Shown one piece after another: positions 50,901 through 59,516 of a stretch of DNA of 64,000 nt. The stretch's first letter is position 1, and each line of letters starts with the position of its first letter. The stretch covers positions 124,001-188,000 of the forward strand of contig NZ_JANQJQ010000016.1 in the NCBI RefSeq assembly GCF_028281565.1, given 5' to 3'. This stretch comes from Seonamhaeicola sp. (lineage in GTDB: Bacteria; Bacteroidota; Bacteroidia; Flavobacteriales; Flavobacteriaceae). Made by a program: the position numbers and the translations under genes. The notes under the pieces are model-generated. The model saw nothing but the letters and a program-made list of their open reading frames with translations. It was not told the DNA's origin and ran no database searches.

Positions 50901-51224
50901 ACCAAACCTTCCGTAGCCCTGTGTAATCAAAGCAGTTACTCCAATGCCGAAATATTTTCGCATGCTTATAAGTCTTTAGATTTAGGGACTTTAGTTGGGG
51001 TACCGACATTTGGAGCCGTTATATCAACCGGAGGTACAGGTTTGATCGATGGTTCTTATGTGAGGATGCCGTTCAGAGGGTGGTATGTTAAAGAAACGCA
51101 GTCTAACATGGAGTTAGGGCCGGCCGTACCGGATATTGTAGTTTATAACAATCCTGATGATAAAGCTAAAAATAAGGACACACAATTAAAGAAAGCGGTT
51201 GATGAACTGTTAAGTCAACTATAA
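47988..51224 (+). CDS. Tricorn-like S41-family serine protease
   Basis: A 1078-residue exported protein. I chose ATG 47988 because it begins the signal peptide (MNMKFHLRLLSACALLFAVKAVAQ); an upstream TTG at 47940 would add 16 residues before it. PD40/WD40-like propeller repeats come first (SISPDGQTIAFNFQGDIW, SPDGKQIAFNRG, SPDGKKLMFSSNR), then a Lys/Asp-rich linker (about 545-575), a core domain, a PDZ domain (about 780-860), and the S41 catalytic domain with Ser985 in SYSNAEIF. Tricorn-like proteases degrade oligopeptides; here the role is probably periplasmic peptide turnover. Sixteen bp separate it from the Nramp-like gene. Confidence 0.9.
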   Translation: MNMKFHLRLLSACALLFAVKAVAQAPIINMPSISPDGQTIAFNFQGDIWTSDINGNNARRLTVHEAYDTKPIWSADGKTIAFQSDRYSNNDIYIIPASGGASKRLTHHSATDVITDYTKDGHIIFSTRRNFIQVERSGETHIINEKGGTPYRYMSATGFDAKLSPDGKHIVFTRGTCRLEREAYHGPANRDIWLYTIENDQYTQLTTYQGNDFYPHWGGNNIIYFQSSRSGKYNVHKLEINDSGVKTGSVSQISNFKDMGLFSFHLSKNGKDLIMTKGDQVFTLNTATNAQKEIKINIASDYRFDPVSHKTYSSDVSNVAISPNGKYSALEIRGEIFLRATDKDKKRTVNVSGSPYRDRGATWLNDSTLVFISDRDGQKDIYLVTSNDENQSDLFKTLKHKVERITKTTEEESNLTLSPDGKQIAFNRGRGKLIVAGISSKGKLSDETVLLDGWATPGEVAWSPDSKWLAYSVTNLDFNREIFIHKVDNSRKPVNISMHPKQDRNPVWSPDGKKLMFSSNRNNSDYDVWFTWLTKADWEKTTQDWEEEDTDDKKDSKDKNGSDKKDKEAKKDKVKPVVIDFQDIHERQVQVTSFVGGEFGRLFSKDSKTIYYTTGNGSRGNAEVESDLFKIKWNGKDKKAITTKNSRPSNFATDKKLTKIYYTKRGSLSSINMSNDKSESLPFSAKLDIDYDSESKQIFNEAWKAINDGFYDPNFHGQNWNSLRKQYEPLALGASTRTDFQTMFNRMLGQINASHMGLYNVETRDNTQRESTGLLGVEVTPNSNGSLKVVSIVPDMPGDRSSSKLFVGDVITAVNGTKLTKNLNAYSLLQGTSNEKIYLGVERNGVSKEIVIRPKSSNRTENYKAWVRQRKQLTDKYSNGRLGYIHIQGMNWTSFERFERELMAAGHGKEGIVIDVRFNGGGWTTDYLMAVLNVRQHAYTVPRGAAKNLEAEHKKFINHYPFSERLPLASWTKPSVALCNQSSYSNAEIFSHAYKSLDLGTLVGVPTFGAVISTGGTGLIDGSYVRMPFRGWYVKETQSNMELGPAVPDIVVYNNPDDKAKNKDTQLKKAVDELLSQL

Positions 51225-51240
51225 CAATGAATTTATTTTT

Positions 51241-52473
51241 TTGAAAAATCTTTTAAAGAATATAGGGCCCGGGCCATTAGTAGCGGCGGCTTTTATTGGC
51301 CCGGGAACCGTAACTATGTGTACGGTAGCCGGTGTTGGTTTTGGTTATGCATTGCTTTGGGCTATGGTGCTTTCTATCGTGGCCACTGTGGTGTTGCAGG
51401 AAATGGCTGCCAGGTTAGGTATCATTACACAAAAAGGCTTGTCTGAAATAATCAGGGCAGAAATTAATAATCCGTTTCTGAGGTCACTCACCGTTATTTT
51501 AATATTGTCCGCTATTGTCATTGGTAATGCTGCCTATGAAGCTGGAAACATATCAGGCGGTGTCCTGGGGCTGGAAACCTTAGTAGGCGATCCTAAAATA
51601 GAATTATCGGGATTTTCAATAAATACCCTTAGTATTTTAATTGGTATTATAGCATTTGCATTACTTTATATTGGGAATTATAAAGTTATAGAACGTGCTT
51701 TGATCTCATTGGTCATTTTAATGAGTTTAGCGTTTTTAACAACGGCCATTTTAACCCAACCCAATCTGTTAGCCATTTTTAAAGGACTTTTTATACCGCG
51801 GTTTCCTGATGATAGCCTGCTTATAGTTATTGGTTTGATAGGTACCACGGTAGTGCCTTATAATTTATTTTTACACGCTTCTTTGGTAAAAGAAAAATGG
51901 CAGGATAAAAGCGATTTGGCTTTTGCCAGAAAAGATACTGTAATAGCTGTGGTTTTAGGAGGTTTGGTATCTATGTGTATCATTATTTCGGCGGGATCTA
52001 TTCAAAGCCAGGAGGTAACCAATGCTTCCGACCTTGCAAAAGGATTAGAGCCGTTATTCGGAAGTTTTGCAAAATACTTTTTGGCCATAGGGCTATTTGC
52101 AGCCGGCATTACCAGTGCTATTACAGCCCCTTTGGCGGCCGCTTATGTGGCCAGTGGTTGTCTGGGCTGGACATCCAATTTAAAATCGAAACAATTTCGG
52201 GGTGTCTGGATATTTATTTTAGTGCTCGGGGTGATTATATCGTCACTGAACCTCAAACCTATTGATATTATTAAATTTGCTCAGGTCGCCAACGGCATCT
52301 TGCTGCCGGTCATTGCTATAGTTTTGATCTGGATTATGAATAAATCGTCTGTATTAGGGATTTATAAGAATAATATCAGGCAAAATATTTTAGGATTTCT
52401 TATCTTGGGGATAACCGTTTTACTTTCTGTGGCGGCACTTAATAAAGTATTCGGTTTAAATATTTTCCAGTGA
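51241..52473 (+). CDS. Nramp-related transporter lacking canonical metal ligands
   Basis: A 410-residue inner-membrane protein with about 11 transmembrane helices of the LeuT-like Nramp fold. The only reasonable start is TTG 51241; an ATG at 51316 would cut helix 1. The helix-1 metal motif DPGN reads GPGT (20-23) and the helix-6 motif MPH reads VPY, so both metal-binding sites are gone, as in Nramp-related clades with other substrates. It is followed by pxpABC with a GTGA overlap, which suggests that it imports a substrate for that pathway, for example 5-oxoproline, or a cation it needs (inference). Confidence 0.82.
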   Translation: MKNLLKNIGPGPLVAAAFIGPGTVTMCTVAGVGFGYALLWAMVLSIVATVVLQEMAARLGIITQKGLSEIIRAEINNPFLRSLTVILILSAIVIGNAAYEAGNISGGVLGLETLVGDPKIELSGFSINTLSILIGIIAFALLYIGNYKVIERALISLVILMSLAFLTTAILTQPNLLAIFKGLFIPRFPDDSLLIVIGLIGTTVVPYNLFLHASLVKEKWQDKSDLAFARKDTVIAVVLGGLVSMCIIISAGSIQSQEVTNASDLAKGLEPLFGSFAKYFLAIGLFAAGITSAITAPLAAAYVASGCLGWTSNLKSKQFRGVWIFILVLGVIISSLNLKPIDIIKFAQVANGILLPVIAIVLIWIMNKSSVLGIYKNNIRQNILGFLILGITVLLSVAALNKVFGLNIFQ

Positions 52474-53210
52474 ATCATTATGTTATTGATATTAATGCCG
52501 ATGTGGGCGAAGGTATTGGCAATGAAGCTGAATTGATGCCTTATATATCGTCGTGCAACATTGCCTGCGGCGGCCATGCCGGAGACAAGGATACCATGCA
52601 CGATATTGTGCAATTGGCAAAACAACACAAAATAAAGATTGGAGCACACCCGTCTTTTCCGGATAAGGAGAACTTTGGACGCACTAAAGTTGATATGTCT
52701 TGTGCCGCGCTGTTTACTTCCTTAAAACATCAGATAACCGATCTGCTAAATGTATTGTATCATGAGAATGCTACATTGCATCATATAAAACCTCACGGAG
52801 CCCTTTATAATCTGGCTGCCGTGGACGAGAAAGTAGCTAATGTCATCATAGAAGTGGTCCAAAGTATGCATCGCCCGGTTCAGTTATATGTGCCTTATGG
52901 ATCGGTTATTGCCAAATTAGCTCAGGGCCATGGTATCGCCATTACCTATGAAGCTTTTGCCGATAGAAATTATAATAACGATCTAACCCTGGTTTCCAGG
53001 CAAAATCATAATGCCCTGATAAGCGATGAAAATCTTATGTTGGATCATGTTTTAAACATGGTTAAACATAAAAAAGTAACCTCCATCAAAGGTAAGGACA
53101 TTCGAATAGAAGCTCATACATTTTGTGTGCATGGTGATACGCCTAATGCCATTAACTTAGTTAAAAAGCTACATGAAAAATTATCAGAGCATGAGGTTGA
53201 AATTAAGTGA
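52470..53210 (+). CDS. pxpA: 5-oxoprolinase subunit A (LamB/YcsF family)
   Basis: A 246-residue protein with the family opening YVIDINADVGEGIG, then CNIACGGHAGD and KIGAHPSFPD. PxpA with PxpB and PxpC cleaves 5-oxo-L-proline to glutamate using ATP. The start is GTG 52470, overlapping the transporter stop; no in-frame ATG lies near the family's usual N-terminus. It is the second gene of a four-gene operon. Confidence 0.92.
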   Translation: MNHYVIDINADVGEGIGNEAELMPYISSCNIACGGHAGDKDTMHDIVQLAKQHKIKIGAHPSFPDKENFGRTKVDMSCAALFTSLKHQITDLLNVLYHENATLHHIKPHGALYNLAAVDEKVANVIIEVVQSMHRPVQLYVPYGSVIAKLAQGHGIAITYEAFADRNYNNDLTLVSRQNHNALISDENLMLDHVLNMVKHKKVTSIKGKDIRIEAHTFCVHGDTPNAINLVKKLHEKLSEHEVEIK

Positions 53211-53216
53211 TTTTTA

Positions 53217-53948
53217 ATGGATTATCAGTTAACATTCAAACCTTACGGAGCACGCGCTATTTTAATAGAATGGCCACCTGTCATTGATGAAGGTGTCCTT
53301 TATGATGTTCTTGGTTTTAAAGAAAAAATTCGAAAAGAATCTATTAAAGGGTTACTTGATGTAAATCATGCATATAATTCATTATTAGTTGTTTATAATG
53401 ATTTTTTATTGAATTTTAAAGATGAGATAGAGGTATTAAAGACCGTATATGAAAAAGGTCAGGATATTCTCAAATCAACCTATCGATTGTGGAGGATCCC
53501 GGTGTGTTATGATACCCGTTTTGGTATTGATCTGGAAGCATTGTCCGTTTCTAAAAGTCTATCGATCGATACCATTATAAAGCTGCATTCACAACCCATT
53601 TACACAGTTTATTTTATTGGCTTTTTACCAGGCTTTTTGTACCTGGGTGGTTTGGATGAAGTATTGCATACACCAAGAAAAGCAACACCGCGATTAAAAA
53701 TTGAAAAAGGTGCTGTAGCTATAGGAGGGAATCAAACAGGGGTGTATCCCGATGAAAGTCCGGGCGGTTGGAATATCATTGGAAATTCGCCCATTGACTT
53801 TTTCGACATTAAAGAGGAAACCCCTTGTTTTGCTGCTCCGGGAGATCAAATTCAATTTCACCCTGTGTCTTTAAAAGAATACCAGGATATTAAAACCCTG
53901 GTTGAAGCCGGTGTATATCAAATAGAAAGTGAGGTGATTGATGATTAA
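53217..53948 (+). CDS. pxpB: 5-oxoprolinase subunit B (KipI/PxpB)
   Basis: A 243-residue member of carboxyltransferase domain subfamily 1. Signature parts are GFLPGFLYLGGLDEVLHTPRK and ATPRLKIEKGAVAIGGNQTGVYP, and the terminal region has APGDQIQF. It works in a complex with PxpC. Six bp separate it from pxpA, and it overlaps pxpC by 8 bp. Confidence 0.93.
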   Translation: MDYQLTFKPYGARAILIEWPPVIDEGVLYDVLGFKEKIRKESIKGLLDVNHAYNSLLVVYNDFLLNFKDEIEVLKTVYEKGQDILKSTYRLWRIPVCYDTRFGIDLEALSVSKSLSIDTIIKLHSQPIYTVYFIGFLPGFLYLGGLDEVLHTPRKATPRLKIEKGAVAIGGNQTGVYPDESPGGWNIIGNSPIDFFDIKEETPCFAAPGDQIQFHPVSLKEYQDIKTLVEAGVYQIESEVIDD

Positions 53949-54792
53949 GGTCTTAAGCGCGGGGATTTTTTCAACCATACAGGATTTTGGCAGAGTTGGG
54001 TTTCAAAAATATGGTGTACCGTATTCGGGGGTTATGGACCAAAAAGCAGCGTCCTTTGCCAATGCCATTTTAGGAAATAAAAAGGATTTACCGGTTCTTG
54101 AAATCACCATGCAAGGGCCGAAATTACAGTTTGATCGTGATACGTCTATTTGTATATCCGGGGCAGACCTATCTGCAAAGTTGAATAGCCATCCTGTTTT
54201 AAACAATAAACCGGTATCCATTAAAGAAGGCGATATGTTGTCCTTTGGTAAATTAACTAAAGGATTCAGGGCATATTTAGCAGTTTCTGGAGGTTTTAAA
54301 ACCGAACAAGTGATGCAGAGTTTTAGTATGTATCAAGGTATAACCGCTAAGTCTAAACTGGAAAAGCACGATGTTTTAGAGATTGAGTCTCAGAATGAAT
54401 TCAGGGAAAACAAGCATGCAATCATCAAAGTGAATGACGGTTATTTTAATTCAAAAACCATTGAAGTATTCAAAGGGCCCGAGTTTGATGCCCTTTCAGA
54501 CCATCAAAAAGAGTATCTCTTAAATCAGGAATTCACCATTTCAAAGGATAATAACAGAATGGCCTATCAGTTAAATGAAATGTTGGAAAACAATTTAGAG
54601 CCTGTTATTACCTCTCTGGTATTACCGGGAACCGTGCAATTAACACCATCGGGAAAGCTCATTGTTCTAATGCGGGATTGTCAAACCACCGGGGGATATC
54701 CAAGAGTATTGCAGCTGAGGGAATCAGCTATAAATGTCTTAGCTCAAAAATTTACGGGACAAATGGTTTCTTTTGGTTTAGATATGTACTAA
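53941..54792 (+). CDS. pxpC: 5-oxoprolinase subunit C (KipA/PxpC)
   Basis: A 283-residue carboxyltransferase domain subfamily 2 protein. It opens MIKVLSAGIFSTIQDFGRVGFQKYGVPYSG, diagnostic for PxpC, and contains DCQTTGGYPRVLQL near the end. ATG 53941 is preferred over a TTG three bases upstream. It overlaps pxpB in the sequence ATGATTAA, consistent with coupled synthesis of the two subunits. Confidence 0.93.
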   Translation: MIKVLSAGIFSTIQDFGRVGFQKYGVPYSGVMDQKAASFANAILGNKKDLPVLEITMQGPKLQFDRDTSICISGADLSAKLNSHPVLNNKPVSIKEGDMLSFGKLTKGFRAYLAVSGGFKTEQVMQSFSMYQGITAKSKLEKHDVLEIESQNEFRENKHAIIKVNDGYFNSKTIEVFKGPEFDALSDHQKEYLLNQEFTISKDNNRMAYQLNEMLENNLEPVITSLVLPGTVQLTPSGKLIVLMRDCQTTGGYPRVLQLRESAINVLAQKFTGQMVSFGLDMY

Positions 54793-54816
54793 GTAATTTT
54801 TTTTCTCATAAAAGAG

Positions 54817-54830
54817 CAGTAATATTACTG
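54817..54830. promoter_or_regulatory. 14-bp palindrome upstream of the PhoD-like gene
   Basis: CAGTAATATTACTG is a perfect palindrome ending 22 bp before the phosphatase start codon, with an AT-rich TATATTTA just after it. It could be an operator or the foot of a small hairpin ending the pxp operon. Confidence 0.25.
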
Positions 54831-54852
54831 TAAATTATATTTAGTACTACAA

Positions 54853-56277
54853 ATGGATCTGAAAAAAATAGTATTCCTGACAAGCATTTTCTTAGTTCTT
54901 TTTACATATACAGCCAATGCTCAAACTGAAAAGGACAGTGTGTACTTCACCACGGGTTTTAAAATTGGCGAAGTATCCCAATCTTCCGTTATTATCTGGA
55001 CGCGCCTTTGTAAATCGGCTAAACCGGTTCCTGTGTGGCATGAACGACAGGACAAAACATTCAGGTTTCCAAAAAAGTTTGACAATAATATGCCGGTAAA
55101 AGACATGGACGGTGCTGTGGAAGGTGCTTTTGGCCAGGTAAAGATTGAATTATTCTCTGCAAATGATACCATTGTTGTGGATTGGGCCTACGTGTCAGCC
55201 TTACAAGATTATACACTTAAAAAAAAGATAGAAGGTTTAAATCCCAATACCCATTATACAGTAAGATTAAGGGGTAGAAAAGGAGAAGACCTCCCGGAAA
55301 CTAAAGCTTTTGGTGAATTTTTTACTGCACCGAATAAAGATGAGGTGGTACCGGTATTGTTCACATCATCTACCTGTCAGCTTTTCTGGAGTCACGATGA
55401 CCCCGAAAGAGGGTTTAAGATTTATGACGAGATGAAAAAACTAAAACCCAGATTCCATTCGCAGACAGGCGATTATGTGTACTATGACAAACCGGGGCCC
55501 TTTGTTAAAACCATAGAAATGGCCAGGCATAAATGGCATGCTATGAATTCATGGCCTTCATTGAAGGAGTTTTATAGGCACACACCGCTCTATATTGAAA
55601 AAGATGATCATGATCTGTTGCGAGATGATGCCTATCCCGGAAGCAAACCGTTAGGTGAATTAACTTTTGAGGATGGACTTGCATTATGGTATGAGCAAAC
55701 ACCTATAGGAGAGAAGCCTTATAGAACCGCCAGATGGGGGAAGGATTTACAGGTTTGGTTTGTTGAGGTGCGCGAATTCAGGTCGGATAACCGAATTGAA
55801 GACAGTAAAGACAAAACCATTTGGGGTAAGGAACAAATAGCATGGTTTAAAGAAACTCTTGAAGCCTCCGATGCAACTTTTAAGGTATTGGTGAGTCCAA
55901 CGCCTGTTGTTGGTCCCGACAGGCCTAAAGGAAAAAACGATAACCATTCAAACAAAGCTTTTCAAACAGAAGGTGCATGGTTAAGAGCCTACTTGGCAAA
56001 ACATGAGGTTTTCGTGGTTAATGGAGACAGGCATTGGCAATATGCTTCTGTTGATCCGGTCACAGGGCTTAGAGAATTTAGCCAGGGAGCCGTAAGCGAT
56101 TATCATGCCGGTGGCTGGAGCCAGGATAACGTAAAACCGGAGCATAAGTTTTTGAGGGTTAAAGGCGGATTTCTAGCCACTAAAGTGTACAGAGAAAAAG
56201 GCATCCCTATCATTGAGTTTCTTCATTATGATGTAGATGGTAATGTTGTGAATAAAGAAACGTTCAGAAATAAGTAA
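54853..56277 (+). CDS. PhoD-like secreted alkaline phosphatase/phosphodiesterase
   Basis: A 474-residue protein with a signal peptide (IVFLTSIFLVLFTYTANAQ). The N-terminal Fn3-like PhoD_N part (VIIWTRLCKSAKPVPVWH) is followed by a calcineurin-like metallophosphatase domain with SQTGDYVYYD, EKDDHDLLRDDAYPG and VNGDRHWQYASVDP supplying metal ligands. PhoD enzymes release phosphate from phosphomonoesters or phosphodiesters in the periplasm. No Pho box is recognisable, and neighbours do not specify the substrate. Confidence 0.87.
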   Translation: MDLKKIVFLTSIFLVLFTYTANAQTEKDSVYFTTGFKIGEVSQSSVIIWTRLCKSAKPVPVWHERQDKTFRFPKKFDNNMPVKDMDGAVEGAFGQVKIELFSANDTIVVDWAYVSALQDYTLKKKIEGLNPNTHYTVRLRGRKGEDLPETKAFGEFFTAPNKDEVVPVLFTSSTCQLFWSHDDPERGFKIYDEMKKLKPRFHSQTGDYVYYDKPGPFVKTIEMARHKWHAMNSWPSLKEFYRHTPLYIEKDDHDLLRDDAYPGSKPLGELTFEDGLALWYEQTPIGEKPYRTARWGKDLQVWFVEVREFRSDNRIEDSKDKTIWGKEQIAWFKETLEASDATFKVLVSPTPVVGPDRPKGKNDNHSNKAFQTEGAWLRAYLAKHEVFVVNGDRHWQYASVDPVTGLREFSQGAVSDYHAGGWSQDNVKPEHKFLRVKGGFLATKVYREKGIPIIEFLHYDVDGNVVNKETFRNK

Positions 56278-56329
56278 AAAGAAGTTAAGTATGTTTGTTT
56301 TTTACGACAGATAATGAAAATTTTCGTTT

Positions 56330-57079
56330 ATGATAAAAAACGCTGTATTCTCTGTTTTGTTTGTTAGTTGTCTTTTGAGTTGTAAACAGGAGCCTTTAAG
56401 TGCTAATGCCATTATTGATAGATCCATTGAAGTTTCCGGTGGAGCGCATGTTAAGAACGCTACAATCAGTTTTGATTTCAGGGATATACATTACACTGCG
56501 ATTAGGAATGATGGGATTTTTAAATTAGGAAGGACATTTGTTAAAGGACAGGATACCATCATGGATTGGTTAAGTAATGACGCCTTTAAAAGGACTATAA
56601 ATAACCAACCGCTAAAAGTTCCGGATAGCATGGTTCCAAGATACTCGGCATCAGTAAACTCCGTGCATTATTTTTCGGTATTACCTTTTGGATTAAATGA
56701 TGGAGCCGTAAATAAAGATTACCTTGGGGATGTTAAAGTTAAAGAGAAGACTTACCATAAAATTAAAGTGACCTTTAATGAAGCAGGCGGCGGAGAAGAC
56801 TTTGAAGATGTATTTATTTATTATGTTGACACTAAAACTTTTAAGGTTGACTATTTATCTTATTCTTATGAAGAGGATCACGGTATTGGGTTACGTTTCA
56901 GAGAAGCTTATAATGAGCGATTTATTAAGGGAGTCAGGTTCGTGGATTACAATAATTATAGACCCAAAAAAGAAAAAGAACCTTTAGATAACCTGGAAGT
57001 TTTATTTGAAAATGATGGATTGGAGTTGCTTTCAAAAATTGAATTAAAGAACATTAAAGTAGATTTAAGCCAACTCTAA
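56330..57079 (+). CDS. DUF6503-like lipoprotein
   Basis: A 249-residue protein with a lipobox ([11 protein letters not shown], Cys18) and the pattern [26 protein letters not shown] that marks this Bacteroidota family. The rest is beta-rich, compatible with a LolA/LolB-like half-barrel that binds a lipid or hydrophobic ligand, but no activity is known. Its last 15 bases overlap the end of the convergent deoD gene. Confidence 0.75.
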   Translation: MIKNAVFSVLFVSCLLSCKQEPLSANAIIDRSIEVSGGAHVKNATISFDFRDIHYTAIRNDGIFKLGRTFVKGQDTIMDWLSNDAFKRTINNQPLKVPDSMVPRYSASVNSVHYFSVLPFGLNDGAVNKDYLGDVKVKEKTYHKIKVTFNEAGGGEDFEDVFIYYVDTKTFKVDYLSYSYEEDHGIGLRFREAYNERFIKGVRFVDYNNYRPKKEKEPLDNLEVLFENDGLELLSKIELKNIKVDLSQL

Positions 57080-57763
57080 AGCTATTTCAACCATATCTTT
57101 AAACGTAGTTTCACGGTCTTTACTGGATAAACGCTCACCGGTCACTAAGGAATCCGAGATGGTCAGAATCGTTAAGGCGTTTACATTATGCTTAGCCGCT
57201 ACGGTATATAGGCCGGCAGTCTCCATTTCCACACATAACACGCCGAATTTCGACCATTTTTTATACGATTCAAAATCGTCAGCATAAAACTCATCTGAGG
57301 TAAAAACATTGCCTGCTTTAATAGCAATATTTTTACTTTTTGCAGCTTCTACAGCTTTTTGAAATAGTCCGAAATTGGCCGTAGGTGCATAGTCTGCTCC
57401 GCCAAAGCGTAACTCATTGACACCGGAGTTTGAAGAGGCTGCCATGGCCAAAACTATATCTCTGATTTCAACATGTTTTTGATAAGAACCGGCACTGCCC
57501 ACCCTGATGAGGTTCTTAACCCCGTATTCCGTAATTAGCTCATGGGCATAAATTGAAATAGACGGCACCCCCATACCCGTTCCCATCACGGATATTTTTT
57601 TACCATGAAAAGTTCCGGTATATCCTAACATGCCTCTGACTTCATTGAAGCAAACCGGATTTTCAAAAAAAGTTTCGGCAATCCATTTGGCACGCAACGG
57701 ATCTCCCGGAAGTAATATGGTTTCGGCTATATCGCCTTTTTTGGCTTCAATATGTACGCTCAT
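57065..57763 (-). CDS. deoD: Purine-nucleoside phosphorylase DeoD
   Basis: A 232-residue hexameric-type PNP cleaving purine (deoxy)ribonucleosides to base and (deoxy)ribose 1-phosphate. Visible motifs are [29 protein letters not shown] at the start, [16 protein letters not shown] and [13 protein letters not shown]. It follows deoC by 5 bp, forming a nucleoside-salvage operon. Confidence 0.95.
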   Translation of the reverse strand: MSVHIEAKKGDIAETILLPGDPLRAKWIAETFFENPVCFNEVRGMLGYTGTFHGKKISVMGTGMGVPSISIYAHELITEYGVKNLIRVGSAGSYQKHVEIRDIVLAMAASSNSGVNELRFGGADYAPTANFGLFQKAVEAAKSKNIAIKAGNVFTSDEFYADDFESYKKWSKFGVLCVEMETAGLYTVAAKHNVNALTILTISDSLVTGERLSSKDRETTFKDMVEIALELA

Positions 57764-57768
57764 TCGAT

Positions 57769-58440
57769 TTAATAATTTGAATTAGACGAAGACGAAGACC
57801 CTTCAACAATAGCTATTCCCGATGATGTCCCTATTCTGTCAACACCTAAATTAATATATTCCAAAGCGGTCTTAGCATCTTTAATACCGCCGGAAGCTTT
57901 TATTTTAATGCACTTTTTACAGACACTGGCCATGAGTTTTACATCGTGTATCGTAGCGCCTCCGGTTCCAAATCCCGTAGCCGTTTTAATAAAATCCGCA
58001 CCACTTTGAATAGCTAGTTCACTGGCTTTAATGATCTCAATTTCTTCAAGATAACAGGTTTCCAAAATAACTTTAAGCGTATGATTTGGCATGCAGGATT
58101 TAACAGATTCGATATCTTTCCAAACGGCATCAAAATCTTTGCTTTTTAAAAGGCCCACGTTAATGACCATATCAATTTCATCGGCACCGTCATTTATGGC
58201 TGCTTTTGCTTCGGCTACTTTAGCTTCGGTTGACATGGCTCCGAGAGGAAAACCAATGACACAGCATACTTTTACATCGGTATTTTCCAGTTGTTCCTTA
58301 GCCAAAGCAACATAACAACCATTAACGCATACCGAAAAAAAACGATACTGTTTGGCTTCATCACAAAGTTTAATAATATCGTCTTTAGTAGCTGTAGCCT
58401 TTAAAAGCGTGTGGTCTATATATCTGTTTAAGAGTTTCAA
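57769..58440 (-). CDS. deoC: Deoxyribose-phosphate aldolase
   Basis: DeoC splits 2-deoxyribose 5-phosphate into glyceraldehyde 3-phosphate and acetaldehyde. Counting from TTG 58440 (223 aa, [14 protein letters not shown], the usual family start), the Schiff-base Lys152 lies in DFIKTATGF, the relay Lys181 in IKASGGI, and Asp90 in DEIDMVIN; the phosphate loop GTSSG is intact. A longer reading from TTG 58479 adds 13 unusual residues and is less likely. The C-terminus ends in a Ser/Asn-rich tail. It pairs with deoD for nucleoside catabolism. Confidence 0.9.
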   Translation of the reverse strand: MKLLNRYIDHTLLKATATKDDIIKLCDEAKQYRFFSVCVNGCYVALAKEQLENTDVKVCCVIGFPLGAMSTEAKVAEAKAAINDGADEIDMVINVGLLKSKDFDAVWKDIESVKSCMPNHTLKVILETCYLEEIEIIKASELAIQSGADFIKTATGFGTGGATIHDVKLMASVCKKCIKIKASGGIKDAKTALEYINLGVDRIGTSSGIAIVEGSSSSSNSNY

Positions 58441-58556
58441 AATCAGGCTAAAGTTAAAGTTATTTTTGGATGCAATCAAACCTTTGATCTCAATATGCTA
58501 AGATGAGGCTTTTATCCTGCTGTAAACAATGATTAAAATCAGTTTTGATAAATAAA

Positions 58557-58588
58557 AAAAAGGCTACATAGTGTTATATAGCCTTTAT
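58557..58588 (-). terminator. Terminator between the DeoC paralogs
   Basis: AAAGGCTA and TAGCCTTT (58559-58566 and 58579-58586) form an 8-bp stem extended by ATA/TAT pairs around a short loop. On the minus strand it is followed by a run of eight or more T, so it ends the upstream deoC-like gene and separates it from deoC/deoD. Confidence 0.8.
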
Positions 58589-58606
58589 ATCTGATCTATT
58601 AAAGTT

Positions 58607-59254
58607 TTACACGGTGATTTCATTGGTCTTAAACTCTAAAGTAACACCAATTCTTTTAACTCCGGCATCAAGATACTTGCTGGCGGTTTCTTCATCATTT
58701 ATACCGTCAAATGCACAAATCTTGATAGAACTTCTCAACGTCTTTTTAATGATCTTTACCGCTGTTAAAGTAGCGCCGCCTTTTGAAAAACCGGTAGATG
58801 TTTTTACATAGTCCACCCTGGCATCCATGCAGATCTGACAGGCTTTTAGTATTTCATTTTTATTTAATTCGGAAACTTCCAGGATAACTTTAAGAGGGAT
58901 GCTCCCTATGGCTAATTTTACATCACTGATATCCTTTAAGACCGAAACATAATTTCGGCTTTTCAGTAGCCCTAAGTTTAGCACCATATCAATTTCATGG
59001 GCACCGTTTTTAACAGCTGTTTCAGCTTCGTGTATTTTAGAGGCGGTGGCTGTTGCTCCAAAAGGAAAACCAACCACAGAGCAGATCTTTACATGGCTGT
59101 CTTTTAATAGTTCTGAGCTCAGGGCCACGTAAGAACTGTTTACACAAACCGAATGAACTTGCCGTTCTTTTGCGTGAAGACACAGGTCTATAATATCACG
59201 TTCAGTAGTGTTAGGGTTTAACTGCGTAAATTCAATGTGCTGGAAAATATTCAT
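58607..59254 (-). CDS. Degenerate DeoC paralog, probably not an active DERA
   Basis: A 215-residue homolog of the neighbouring deoC. The fold markers remain (HEIDMVLN with Asp89, Schiff-base Lys151 in DYVKTSTGFSKGGAT, SVCVNSSYVAL), but the relay lysine of KASGG is replaced: the segment reads ICAFDG, with Cys180 at the Lys position. The phosphate-binding GTSSG loop is replaced by GVTLEF, and DHT near the start reads EFT. A class I aldolase with another substrate, or a non-catalytic partner, is possible. It has its own terminator. Confidence 0.85.
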   Translation of the reverse strand: MNIFQHIEFTQLNPNTTERDIIDLCLHAKERQVHSVCVNSSYVALSSELLKDSHVKICSVVGFPFGATATASKIHEAETAVKNGAHEIDMVLNLGLLKSRNYVSVLKDISDVKLAIGSIPLKVILEVSELNKNEILKACQICMDARVDYVKTSTGFSKGGATLTAVKIIKKTLRSSIKICAFDGINDEETASKYLDAGVKRIGVTLEFKTNEITV

Positions 59255-59516
59255 TCTTATAAGTAGGTTTTTAAATCTATTGTATCCTGTAAAAGATAGA
59301 ATAGGAGCTATTAATCATTAGGGATAAATGTAGCGTTTGGGGCTTTACATTTAGGCCCAAGTTATAAATTATTATCGTTAAAAATAGGTTTGAGGTCAGA
59401 TTTTCGACGAACTACAATCTTTATTTTTTTAACTCATTTATTTTCAAATTATTGCATTTTAACTAAGTTTTATGATTTTAAACGGGTTTTTGGGTGTTTT
59501 AGTCGTGAAAACTCAT

